A DNA stretch of 8,681 nt from Cytophagaceae bacterium (GCA_947461155.1 CANHKE010000033.1:1-8681), one strand, 5' to 3'; positions 1 to 6,890 are shown, counted from the stretch's first letter. Translations and numbers: made by a program. The notes: generated from the sequence alone by a model not told the origin.

Positions 1-1
1 A

Positions 2-199
2 TCCTTCATGCGCGAATACCGCAAGCATGCTTTAATCGTCATCTTGTTAGTGGCTGCGATTATCACGCCATCACCCGATGTGATTTCCCAATTGTTGGTC
101 GCATTTCCGCTTTTCGGATTATATGAGATCAGCATCATCGTTTCGGGCCGAGTTTTGCGCAGAAAAATGCGTGAAGAAGCTGCAGAAGCAAACGACTAA
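2..199 (+). CDS. tatC: Sec-independent (twin-arginine) translocase subunit TatC, C-terminal fragment (5' end outside window)
   Basis: TatC is the polytopic inner-membrane receptor of the Tat pathway, which exports folded, often cofactor-containing proteins bearing twin-arginine signals. Only the last 65 residues are visible; the frame is open to the left edge, so the ATG at position 8 is probably an internal methionine. The visible part has the TatC C-terminal pattern: a basic turn (REYRKHA), a hydrophobic helix, the family-typical ITPSPDVISQ loop, and a last hydrophobic helix ending in PLFGLYEISI. These would be transmembrane segments 5 and 6 of the usual six. A short charged cytoplasmic tail (RRKMREEAAEAND) follows. 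The stop codon lies 6 bases before the ABC-F gene, so the two are probably co-transcribed. The recognition rests on the C-terminal motif alone, but that motif is characteristic. Confidence 0.9.
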   Translation, partial: SFMREYRKHALIVILLVAAIITPSPDVISQLLVAFPLFGLYEISIIVSGRVLRRKMREEAAEAND

Positions 200-205
200 T
201 ACCTT

Positions 206-2065
206 ATGAATTATCTATCGGCGGAGAATATTTCGCGTAATCTTGGCGAACGCTGGGTGTTTAAAAACCTGTTTTTCGGCTTGCAGAAAGGCGAAAAAGT
301 AGCGCTCATCGGAAAAAACGGAACGGGTAAAACGACCCTGATGGAATCCATCATGGGCATGCAATCCCCTGACGAAGGCAAGATTACCATCCGCAAGGGA
401 ATTCGTGTCGGATACCTCCCGCAAAATCCAATTTTTGCCGAAAACGAGCGCGTGTTGAATTATCTATTTTCAGATGATTTACCGAGTGCCGTGGCGATTA
501 AGGCCTACGAAAAAGCGATGCTCTCTGGCGACCCGCAAGAATTGGAAGATTCATTTGCCCTGATGGAAGCGAATAACGCTTGGGATTACGAAGCAAGAGC
601 CAAGCAAATTATTACGCGTTTGGGGATTCCGGATGGGGACCAACAAGTCTCGACGCTTTCGGGGGGACAAAAGAAACGTCTTTCTTTGGCCAAATTGCTG
701 ATCGAAAGTCCGGACATTATGATTCTGGATGAGCCGACCAACCACTTGGATATTGAAACCATTGAATGGTTAGAAGGTATTTTATCGGGCCCGAACGTGA
801 CCGTTTTAGTCGTATCCCACGATCGGTATTTCTTGGATAAAGTATGTAATAAGATGATGGAATTGGCTCTTGGGTCGATTTATACCTACGAAGGAAATTA
901 CGGGTATTTCTTAGAGAAAAAAGCAGAGCGCGAAGCGTCCGAGGCGAGTACGGTAGCCAAAGCCAAAAACTTGTATCGCAAGGAATTGGAATGGATGCGT
1001 CGCCAGCCGAAAGCGCGGGGTACCAAATCACAATCCCGGATCGACGCGTTCTCCGAAACGGAAGAAGTTGCCCATCGCAAGGTGGATGACAGCAAGTTGG
1101 AATTGAATATTCAAATGTCCCGCTTGGGTAATAAAATCATTGAAATCAACCACCTGAAAAAGGCCTGGGGCGAAAAGAAAATCGTCAATGATTTCACGTA
1201 CACATTTAAGAAAAAAGACCGCATTGGGATTGTTGGCAAAAACGGCGCAGGCAAAACGACCTTCCTACAATTATTAACAGGTCTAGAGCAACCCGATTCA
1301 GGCACGATTGATCCCGGCGAAACCTTGGTGATCGGATATTACACCCAATTGCCCTTCGAATTCAAGCCTGAACAACGCGTCATCGATACCATTACGGAAA
1401 TTGCGGAAGTGATTCCATATGGCAAGAATGAGTCCTTAACTCCTAGTCAATTCTTGAGTAAGTTCTTGTTCCCTACGGCCCAACAATACACGCCGGTGTC
1501 TAAATTGTCCGGTGGCGAAAAGAAGCGTTTGCAGCTGATGCAAGTCTTGGTTAAGAATCCGAATTTCTTGATTCTGGATGAGCCGACCAACGATTTGGAT
1601 TTGGATACGTTGCAGTTGTTGGAGGACTTTTTAAGCGAGTTCCAAGGCTGCTTATTATTGGTTTCGCACGACCGGTATTTCATGGATAATTTGGTAGACC
1701 AATTGATCCTCGTGGAAGGGGAAGGCGAAGTGAATTTCTTTAATGGGAATTACACCGACTACCGGATTGCGTTAGAAAACAAGGAAAAGGAGCCCGCTCC
1801 TGCACCCAAAGCTGTAGTCGTGGAGAAAGAGGTAGTCTCGGTTCAAAAAGGTGCCAAATTGAGCTTCAAAGAGCAAAAAGAGTTCGAAGATTTGGAAAAA
1901 GAAATGGCTAAATTGGAATCAGAAAAAGAAGCTTTGATTGAAAAGTTGAATGGTGGTTCGGGTGATTTTCAGTTATTGGCCGACTGGGCAAAAGCGATTG
2001 AAGCAATCAAGAATACCTTAGAAGAAAAAGAATTACGCTGGTTAGAACTATCTGAAAGAGCATAA
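206..2065 (+). CDS. ABC-F family ATPase, Uup-like (ribosome-associated, not a transporter)
   Basis: The 619-residue protein has two ATP-binding cassettes in one chain and no membrane segment, the hallmark of ABC-F proteins. Cassette 1 has Walker A GKNGTGKTT (36-44), signature LSGGQ (151-155), Walker B ending LDEPTNHLD (174-182) and switch SHD (204-206). Cassette 2 has GKNGAGKTT (344-352), LSGGE (434-438), LDEPTNDLD (457-465) and SHD (487-489). Both predicted catalytic glutamates (E176, E459) are present, so both sites look active. The inter-cassette linker contains the basic RRQPKARGTKSQSRID stretch (265-280), which in this family contacts the ribosome/P-site tRNA. After a proline/valine-rich spacer (529-548) comes a charged coiled coil (about 550-619), as in E. 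coli Uup (about 635 residues). The exact role is inferred: translation-factor-like ribosome work is more likely than antibiotic resistance. The start lies 6 bases after the tatC stop. Confidence 0.93.
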   Translation: MNYLSAENISRNLGERWVFKNLFFGLQKGEKVALIGKNGTGKTTLMESIMGMQSPDEGKITIRKGIRVGYLPQNPIFAENERVLNYLFSDDLPSAVAIKAYEKAMLSGDPQELEDSFALMEANNAWDYEARAKQIITRLGIPDGDQQVSTLSGGQKKRLSLAKLLIESPDIMILDEPTNHLDIETIEWLEGILSGPNVTVLVVSHDRYFLDKVCNKMMELALGSIYTYEGNYGYFLEKKAEREASEASTVAKAKNLYRKELEWMRRQPKARGTKSQSRIDAFSETEEVAHRKVDDSKLELNIQMSRLGNKIIEINHLKKAWGEKKIVNDFTYTFKKKDRIGIVGKNGAGKTTFLQLLTGLEQPDSGTIDPGETLVIGYYTQLPFEFKPEQRVIDTITEIAEVIPYGKNESLTPSQFLSKFLFPTAQQYTPVSKLSGGEKKRLQLMQVLVKNPNFLILDEPTNDLDLDTLQLLEDFLSEFQGCLLLVSHDRYFMDNLVDQLILVEGEGEVNFFNGNYTDYRIALENKEKEPAPAPKAVVVEKEVVSVQKGAKLSFKEQKEFEDLEKEMAKLESEKEALIEKLNGGSGDFQLLADWAKAIEAIKNTLEEKELRWLELSERA

Positions 2066-2068
2066 ACG

Positions 2069-2290
2069 ATGGATCCATTAGAAGGCAAAACGCTGAAATT
2101 CATACTGGAATATTTAGTTGACAAATACGGCTGGGAAGGGCTTTCGAGCCGCATTCGCATTAATTGTTTTTCGCATGAACCGAGCATTAATTCCAGTTTG
2201 ACCTTTTTGCGCAAAACTGATTGGGCTAGAAAAAAAGTAGAGACCCTCTACATCAAAGCCATTCGATTGGATGAACATCCTCCTAAATAA
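2069..2290 (+). CDS. VF530 / DUF2132 family small protein
   Basis: This 73-residue soluble protein matches the small VF530 (DUF2132) family from memory of its pattern: an N-terminal DPLEGKTL, a helix ending LVDKYGWEGL (17-26), then RIRINCF (28-34), EPSINSSLTFLRKT (37-50) and WARKKVETLY (52-61). It is close to full family length, followed by a short tail (DEHPPK). The family is named after a Vibrio fischeri protein of known structure and has been suggested to bind DNA; no catalytic activity is established, and none can be read here. It starts 3 bases after the ABC-F stop, so it is the last gene of the tatC/ABC-F string, followed immediately by a terminator hairpin. The family call is fairly firm; the function is unknown. 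Confidence 0.85.
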   Translation: MDPLEGKTLKFILEYLVDKYGWEGLSSRIRINCFSHEPSINSSLTFLRKTDWARKKVETLYIKAIRLDEHPPK

Positions 2291-2291
2291 A

Positions 2292-2317
2292 AAAGAAGCC
2301 CCGTTTGGGGCTTCTTT
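2292..2317. terminator. Strong hairpin terminator, probably bidirectional
   Basis: A perfect 11-bp stem (AAAGAAGCCCC / GGGGCTTCTTT) closes on the 4-base loop GTTT. It begins 1 base after the VF530 stop codon, so it ends the tatC/ABC-F/VF530 transcript. Read on the minus strand, the stem runs into TTTTTTATTT, a better U-tract than on the plus strand (TTTGATTT). It could therefore also stop the long minus-strand transcript from 5784, about 100 bases after that gene's stop codon. Confidence 0.85.
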
Positions 2318-2328
2318 GATTTGAGACC

Positions 2329-2360
2329 TAATCCCCTAGGCTGAAGCCTAGGGTTATAAA
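2329..2360 (+). repeat. REP-like palindromic element, copy 1
   Basis: The sequence holds an 8-bp stem (CCCTAGGC, loop TGAA, GCCTAGGG at 2334-2353), flanked by TAA / TTA that can extend the stem past a 2-base bulge, then the tail GGGTTATAAA (2351-2360). It closely resembles the reverse complement of 2377-2411, with shared conserved bases in stem, loop and tail. A GC stem of this size with a fixed short tail is the form of bacterial REP sequences. It lies in non-coding DNA between convergent genes. Whether it recurs in this genome cannot be seen here. Confidence 0.6.
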
Positions 2361-2376
2361 GTTTACTACATCTAAG

Positions 2377-2411
2377 TTTATAACCCCAGGTTTTAACCTG
2401 TGGGGTATTAA
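2377..2411 (-). repeat. REP-like palindromic element, copy 2, inverted relative to copy 1
   Basis: Read on the minus strand this is a bulged hairpin (ACCCCACAGGTT, AAAACCTGGGG) followed by TTATAAA. It aligns with copy 1 along its whole length: CCCC, AGG, a T-A-A loop core, CCT, GGGTTATAAA. The tails of the two copies (2351-2360 and 2377-2386) are a perfect 10-base inverted repeat 16 bases apart, so the pair can fold as two hairpins joined by a third stem. It lies 5 bases after the stop codon of the minus-strand gene, so it would form part of that mRNA's 3' untranslated region. Confidence 0.6.
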
Positions 2412-2415
2412 AAAC

Positions 2416-5400
2416 CTAGTTCGCAAAGAAGAAATCCTTCAATGCATATAACGGTTTCTCGCCAGCACCAGGATTCACAAATACGAAGTATAAATCATTG
2501 ACACCAGTTACAGAAACCGGCATCGTTGCTTGACCTACCTTTTGGATATCCACACTGCTAACCAGCTTGCCCGTTGGGCTTCCCAAGTGTAATTCCAATT
2601 TTCCGCCAACCGTTTGACCAGCTAACACAAAAGCTGAAACCTGAATATTCTTGATACCCGTCAAATCAATTTGGTTGAATGAAGCATACCCTTGATCGCC
2701 AAGCGCCACGACAATTTCGCCTAAACCGTCAACTTTCGTTTTCAGGATTTTGGCGCTCGCATCAAAAGAACCCGCCGCTACTTTCGCATCGCGCAAGGTG
2801 ACCACTTTTTGGCCCGTTGCCGGTGCCATCTGACCATTTCCTTTATCTGTATAAGATGCAGAGAAAATAAACGTACCAGGCTTGCCTTTATCCGATGTTA
2901 CATACGAACCCTTCACTGGCTGCGATGCTTTTTTGGCATCCGATAAACCTAAGATATAAATCACCATCTCACGCGCATCTGCCTTCGATACTTGCGGGTG
3001 TGCCGCCATAACCTGCTCGCCCCAAACGCCACCACCACCATTGATCACTTTCTTCGAAAGTTCATCGATGTTTTGTGAACTCGCACGATACTTCTTCGCA
3101 ATTTCCTTATAAGCAGGTCCGATTGACTTTTTCTCTACCGCGTGGCAAGTCTTACAATCCGACAAGTCTATCAAACGCTTTCCGTTTGAGAACGTCGTAT
3201 TGCTTTTGTGTCCTTGCTCGATTAACGTCTTATCATAACCTTGTAGGTAATTGATATTTAACACGACATCTTCTTCCGCAATTTTACTTGCTGCCAAAGA
3301 GCCATCTTCTTTATCTTCTACGGCTACTTGATAGTTTACAGGCTTATCATTCCAATAGAACGTTTTATTTCCTTCGATTTTTACGTCTACTTTCGGCACA
3401 TCATTTCCTACTTTAACACGAATCGATGACGAACCTGTATTGCCTTTGCTGTCTTTTACTTTTAAAACAACATTATAGATACCCGCTTTCGTAAATGTAT
3501 GCGTTGGATTAGCCGCTGAACTCGTTTGTCCATTTCCAAAATTCCAAGCATAGGTAATTGGATCCTTATCGTAATCCATCGTTCCTTCCGAAGAAAACTT
3601 CACTTGCAATGGAGCCGCACCTTCTTTTTTACTTGCCAAAGCAACTACTTTTGGAGGACGATTTCCTGCGTTATATTCCAATTTGAAAAGAACTGCTTCT
3701 TCGTTTTGAGCGAACCAGTTTGGACCATATTCTAAACCGTAGATTGATCCTTCTTTCGAGAAAGCAAAATCCATTGGATGGGAGAAAGTCATTCCTGGTA
3801 AGAAACGCTCCATATCATTGAAATCTCCATTCGCTTTCATGCTAACCGTATAAACCAAATCACGCGACCAATCATAAGCAAATAATTTGCCATCGTAATA
3901 AGCAGGCAATTTCACTTTTGAATCTTTTGGATAATCACCATGGTAATATACGCCACCGGCCATCGCATTACGCGAACCTTTCCCCATCACTGGGAATTCA
4001 GGAGAATCGCCATATGGATAATAGATGAACGCTTTTTGCGCTTTTGGCAAATGCGCAAAACCTGTATTATGCGGTGAATCATTTACAGGAGCATTGGGAT
4101 TGAACTTAGCCCAAGTTGAATCTTTATTGAAGTCGCGTTGGTTGTACGGACGGTTATCCGCTACGAATAAAGGCCAACCGAAATAGCCCGCCTCGCGTGC
4201 TTGGTTAACTTCATCGTGTCCTTTGGAACCATACTTAGGAGAATCTTCCCCAGCATCTGGTCCAACCTCACCCCAATACAAGAAACCGGTGTGCTGATCT
4301 ACAGCAATCCGATAAGGATTACGGTTACCCATTACATAAATTTCTGGTTTCGCGTGGTAAATGCCTTGCGGAAATAAATTGCCCGCTGGAATCGTATATT
4401 TTCCATCGTCCGTCGGTTTGATACGTAAAATCTTTCCACGTAAATCATTCGTGTTTGAAGACGTCGCGCGCGCATCCCAGCCAGAACGCTTGTCGCGATT
4501 ATCGATCGGACCATAGCCATTCGAATCAAATGGGTTGGTATCATCGCCCGTGGACAAGTATAAATTACCTACTTTATCCCAAGCAATAGAACCACCTGTG
4601 TGGCAGCAGCCATCACGCTTAACCGGAACGCGTAACAATACTTTTTCGCTGCTCATGTCTAACGTGTCTTTAACGTCGTCGTACACAAAACGCGATAAAT
4701 GCTGAGCGGTATCTGCTTGACCGGTTTGCGGAGAATAAAATAAATAAATCCAGTGATTTTTGCTGTAGTTCGGGTCAACATTTACCCCCATTAAACCGTA
4801 CTCAAACTTTGAAAATACGTTCAAATCAGCTACAACCTTAACTTTCCCCTTCTTGGGATCGTACATTTTTAATTTACCTTTTCGTTCCCCGTAGAAAATT
4901 TTGCCTCCATCTGTCAAAGCCAATTCCGTAGGTTCATCTAAATTTTTATCCAAAATCGTTTTTGAGAAACGATTTTCCTCCGGGATTGTCCCCGTACGCA
5001 ATGGCTTATTGTAGTTGATTGCCGGCCCAGAAGCCGCCCATTGCAAACCACCCCACATATGTTGGATAATTAAAGGCTCATCAAACGTCTCATGCGTATG
5101 CCCCCAGTTCGTGTAAAATGCACGCCCGCCATCAAATTCGTGATACCAAGCCATTGGGTGATAATCCCCCATTTTGCCGTCCTTGTATGACTTCTCATCT
5201 AAGGTAACTAACACTTTCACATCCTTGTTGAAGTTTTTGAAATCGTAGAATTCATCCGTCCGATCAAAGGTGGTAGGCATATGTGCCGTAGAGGGATGTG
5301 TTTTGTCAACCGTCGTAAATGTTCCTTTTTGAACGTTTGGCCGACCTGGATGCGAAGCAAACTGGCCACCAGCTAATTTATTATACCATGGCCAATCGTA

Positions 5401-5784
5401 TTCTGTATCCGTCGCAGCGTGAACACCAAAATAGGCTCCACCTGCTTGAATATACCGCTCAAATGCGTTTTGCTGCTGGTCATTTAACACATTCCCTGTG
5501 GTGCTCATGAAAATAACTACGCGGTAGTTCTTCAAGTTTTTCTCGGTGAACATGGCTGGGTTTTCAGTGGTGTCGACAGCGAAACCTTTTTCTTTGGCCA
5601 ATTTAAATAAGGCAATTTGACCGGGTTTAATGGAACTGTGCCGGAAACCTTTGGTTAATGAAAAGACCAAAACTTTTTGACCTTTTAATGGGTTAGCCTC
5701 TTGTGCAAAGGCAATGGAGATCGATGTAATGCTTAGGATGACAGCAAACAACACCCGGCCTAAGCCGAACAAATTCTTTTTCAT
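2416..5784 (-). CDS. Secreted multidomain ThuA / sugar dehydrogenase (GSDH-type) / PKD / cytochrome c / CBM6-like protein
   Basis: This 1122-residue exported protein probably oxidises carbohydrate. Residues 1-27 are a signal peptide (KK, hydrophobic core, AFA before Q28). Residues 36-250 are ThuA-like, with GFRHSS (46-51), GVHAATDT (120-127), SHPG (144-147) and GHTHE near 228-232. Residues 270-702 form a glucose/sorbosone-dehydrogenase-type propeller: the HTGG motif (395-398) supplies the expected catalytic histidine, and GNRNPYR (486-492) the Arg-Asn pair that contacts PQQ in soluble glucose dehydrogenase. A PKD domain follows (about 712-792, with WNFGNG and PTHTFTKAGIYNV), then an Ig-like stretch (797-850). 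A class-I cytochrome c domain has CKTCH (877-881), with M926 the likely distal haem ligand. A CBM6-like beta domain ends the protein (about 985-1120). ThuA relatives act on trehalose-type disaccharides; the true substrate is unknown. No Shine-Dalgarno sequence precedes the start, which is supported by the signal peptide. Confidence 0.9.
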   Translation of the reverse strand: MKKNLFGLGRVLFAVILSITSISIAFAQEANPLKGQKVLVFSLTKGFRHSSIKPGQIALFKLAKEKGFAVDTTENPAMFTEKNLKNYRVVIFMSTTGNVLNDQQQNAFERYIQAGGAYFGVHAATDTEYDWPWYNKLAGGQFASHPGRPNVQKGTFTTVDKTHPSTAHMPTTFDRTDEFYDFKNFNKDVKVLVTLDEKSYKDGKMGDYHPMAWYHEFDGGRAFYTNWGHTHETFDEPLIIQHMWGGLQWAASGPAINYNKPLRTGTIPEENRFSKTILDKNLDEPTELALTDGGKIFYGERKGKLKMYDPKKGKVKVVADLNVFSKFEYGLMGVNVDPNYSKNHWIYLFYSPQTGQADTAQHLSRFVYDDVKDTLDMSSEKVLLRVPVKRDGCCHTGGSIAWDKVGNLYLSTGDDTNPFDSNGYGPIDNRDKRSGWDARATSSNTNDLRGKILRIKPTDDGKYTIPAGNLFPQGIYHAKPEIYVMGNRNPYRIAVDQHTGFLYWGEVGPDAGEDSPKYGSKGHDEVNQAREAGYFGWPLFVADNRPYNQRDFNKDSTWAKFNPNAPVNDSPHNTGFAHLPKAQKAFIYYPYGDSPEFPVMGKGSRNAMAGGVYYHGDYPKDSKVKLPAYYDGKLFAYDWSRDLVYTVSMKANGDFNDMERFLPGMTFSHPMDFAFSKEGSIYGLEYGPNWFAQNEEAVLFKLEYNAGNRPPKVVALASKKEGAAPLQVKFSSEGTMDYDKDPITYAWNFGNGQTSSAANPTHTFTKAGIYNVVLKVKDSKGNTGSSSIRVKVGNDVPKVDVKIEGNKTFYWNDKPVNYQVAVEDKEDGSLAASKIAEEDVVLNINYLQGYDKTLIEQGHKSNTTFSNGKRLIDLSDCKTCHAVEKKSIGPAYKEIAKKYRASSQNIDELSKKVINGGGGVWGEQVMAAHPQVSKADAREMVIYILGLSDAKKASQPVKGSYVTSDKGKPGTFIFSASYTDKGNGQMAPATGQKVVTLRDAKVAAGSFDASAKILKTKVDGLGEIVVALGDQGYASFNQIDLTGIKNIQVSAFVLAGQTVGGKLELHLGSPTGKLVSSVDIQKVGQATMPVSVTGVNDLYFVFVNPGAGEKPLYALKDFFFAN

Positions 5785-5809
5785 AGTTGATAATTTTTAA
5801 CAATAGGTC

Positions 5810-5837
5810 TTGCAAGATAGGCTAAATGCTAATTTTA
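5810..5837 (+). promoter_or_regulatory. Possible Bacteroidota-type promoter for the dienelactone hydrolase gene
   Basis: TTG (5810-5812) and TAATTTTA (5830-5837) are separated by 17 bases. They resemble the Bacteroidota -33 TTG and -7 TAnnTTTG boxes, with one mismatch in the second box and slightly short spacing. Transcription would start about 20 bases before the ATG at 5866. The 81-base gap must also hold the divergent promoter of the minus-strand gene at 5784, for which no good match was found. AT-rich DNA gives such matches by chance, so this is tentative. Confidence 0.3.
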
Positions 5838-5865
5838 TTCATAAATTTCCTCAAATATTTCTACC

Positions 5866-6699
5866 ATGAACAAACTAGTCACCACAATTGCGCTCATTTT
5901 TGTCAGTGTTTACGCCTTCGGCCAATCCTGCTGCTTCGTCACGAAAGACGACATGCAACTAATGGCATCGAATAAAGCGTTTCAACGCTCCCACAAATTG
6001 CCAAAACCTTATCACCACGTTAGCCAAGCTGGCGGTGAAATGATCACATTTACGACGCCCGATGGCCAACAGGCGAATGCATTTTACATTAAGGCCGCGA
6101 AACCGACGAACTATACTTTATTTGTATTTCAAGAATGGTGGGGTTTAAATGACCACATCAAACGTGAGGCAGAACATTTCTATACCGATTTGGGTAATGT
6201 GAATGTACTTGCCATGGATATGTATGATGGCAAAGTAGCGACAACACGTGAAGAAGCCGGCAAATACATGGGCGGCGCGAATCCATTACGTTTGGAAAAT
6301 ATCATTAAAGGGGCTATCGCCTATGTTGGACCAAAAGCCAAAATCGCGACGGTTGGCTGGTGTTTCGGAGGTGGACTTTCGCTAAAAGCTTCGATTTTGG
6401 CTGGTACGCAAGCAGCTGCTTGTGTCATGTATTATGGCATGCCGGTCAAAGATGTCGACCAATTAAAAACGTTGAACACAGATGTGTTGGGTTTATTTGC
6501 GGGTCGGGAAAAATTCATTTCTCCGGCGATTGTGGCTGAATTTGAGGCCAACATGAAATTAGCGGGCAAGGGAATTCAAGTGAAGTCGTTCGATGCGGAG
6601 CACGCATTCGCCAATCCGTCAAACCCAGCGTATGATAAAGCAGCCACGGAAGAGGCTTGGAAGATGGCGACCAACTACTTTAAAGCACGATTAAAATAA
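5866..6699 (+). CDS. Exported dienelactone hydrolase family protein (alpha/beta hydrolase)
   Basis: The 277-residue protein has an N-terminal signal peptide (MNKLVTTIALIFVSVYAFG, cleavage likely before Q20), so the mature enzyme acts in the periplasm or outside. A short N-terminal extension with a CC pair (22-23) precedes the alpha/beta-hydrolase fold. Dienelactone-hydrolase landmarks are present: E90 in FQEWWGLN (charge-relay Glu), the nucleophile C166 in GWCFGGG (164-170) and the catalytic H246 in EHAFANP (245-251). The acid expected between them sits in FAGREKFISP (211-220), where the usual GxD is GRE, so E215 replaces the normal Asp. The family hydrolyses lactones and small esters; the real substrate is unknown, and nothing nearby indicates aromatic catabolism. 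Its stop overlaps the next gene's start (TAATG), suggesting translational coupling. It is divergent from the ThuA/dehydrogenase gene across 81 bases. Confidence 0.9.
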   Translation: MNKLVTTIALIFVSVYAFGQSCCFVTKDDMQLMASNKAFQRSHKLPKPYHHVSQAGGEMITFTTPDGQQANAFYIKAAKPTNYTLFVFQEWWGLNDHIKREAEHFYTDLGNVNVLAMDMYDGKVATTREEAGKYMGGANPLRLENIIKGAIAYVGPKAKIATVGWCFGGGLSLKASILAGTQAAACVMYYGMPVKDVDQLKTLNTDVLGLFAGREKFISPAIVAEFEANMKLAGKGIQVKSFDAEHAFANPSNPAYDKAATEEAWKMATNYFKARLK

Positions 6700-6890
6700 T
6701 GAAAAAAGTCATTGTCTTGTGGGCATGTATCCTCGTTTCAGGTTCGTTTCACGAATCGGTGGCGACGGCCGTGTCCACAAGATTGACTCATTTTTCCTTC
6801 GCCAAACCAAAGGTTTACCAAAAGAAAAAAGGCTTTTTCTCATTTCTCAAACGGAAGAAAAAGTGCAAATGTCCGCCGCTACCTAGTTAA
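6699..6890 (+). CDS. Small exported basic protein of unknown function, coupled to the hydrolase gene
   Basis: I do not recognise a named family. The 63-residue product has a signal-like N-terminus (KK, then VIVLWACILVSGSF; a cleavage site near VATA at 21-24 is possible). The short mature part ends in a highly basic segment, QKKKGFFSFLKRKKK (41-55), followed by CKCPPLPS with a C-x-C motif at 56-58. Its ATG overlaps the hydrolase TAA by one base, the classic arrangement for re-initiation, which supports it being a real gene. Its stop TAA (6888-6890) overlaps the stop of the opposing dioxygenase gene. The basic tail could bind the anionic envelope or another protein, and the cysteines could bind metal or form disulfides; both are inferences. 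A spurious frame remains possible but is less likely given the coupling and the signal. Confidence 0.65.
   Translation: MKKVIVLWACILVSGSFHESVATAVSTRLTHFSFAKPKVYQKKKGFFSFLKRKKKCKCPPLPS

Noticed and set aside
8..199. A complete 63-residue small membrane protein starting at the ATG at position 8
   Set aside because: The frame is open upstream to the window edge and the sequence matches the C-terminus of TatC, so it is a truncated larger gene.
717..1031. Open frame of 104 codons on the minus strand inside the ABC-F gene
   Set aside because: It is antisense to a strongly conserved coding region; its translation has no recognisable domain and the plus-strand protein motifs explain the sequence.
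206..2065. Antibiotic-resistance ABC-F (Msr/Vga/OptrA-like)
   Set aside because: The C-terminal coiled coil and housekeeping context fit Uup; no long resistance-type interdomain extension is seen.
1969..2214. Minus-strand 81-codon frame across the ABC-F/VF530 junction
   Set aside because: It overlaps two supported genes antisense and shows no family motif or signal of its own.
4332..4544. 70-codon frame on the minus strand within the ThuA/dehydrogenase gene
   Set aside because: It is an out-of-frame shadow of the propeller coding region without recognisable features.
6823..6840. AT-rich inverted repeat AGAAAAA / TTTTTCT, possible terminator
   Set aside because: The 7-bp stem has only one G-C pair and lies inside the small basic protein coding region, where the Lys/Phe codons explain it.
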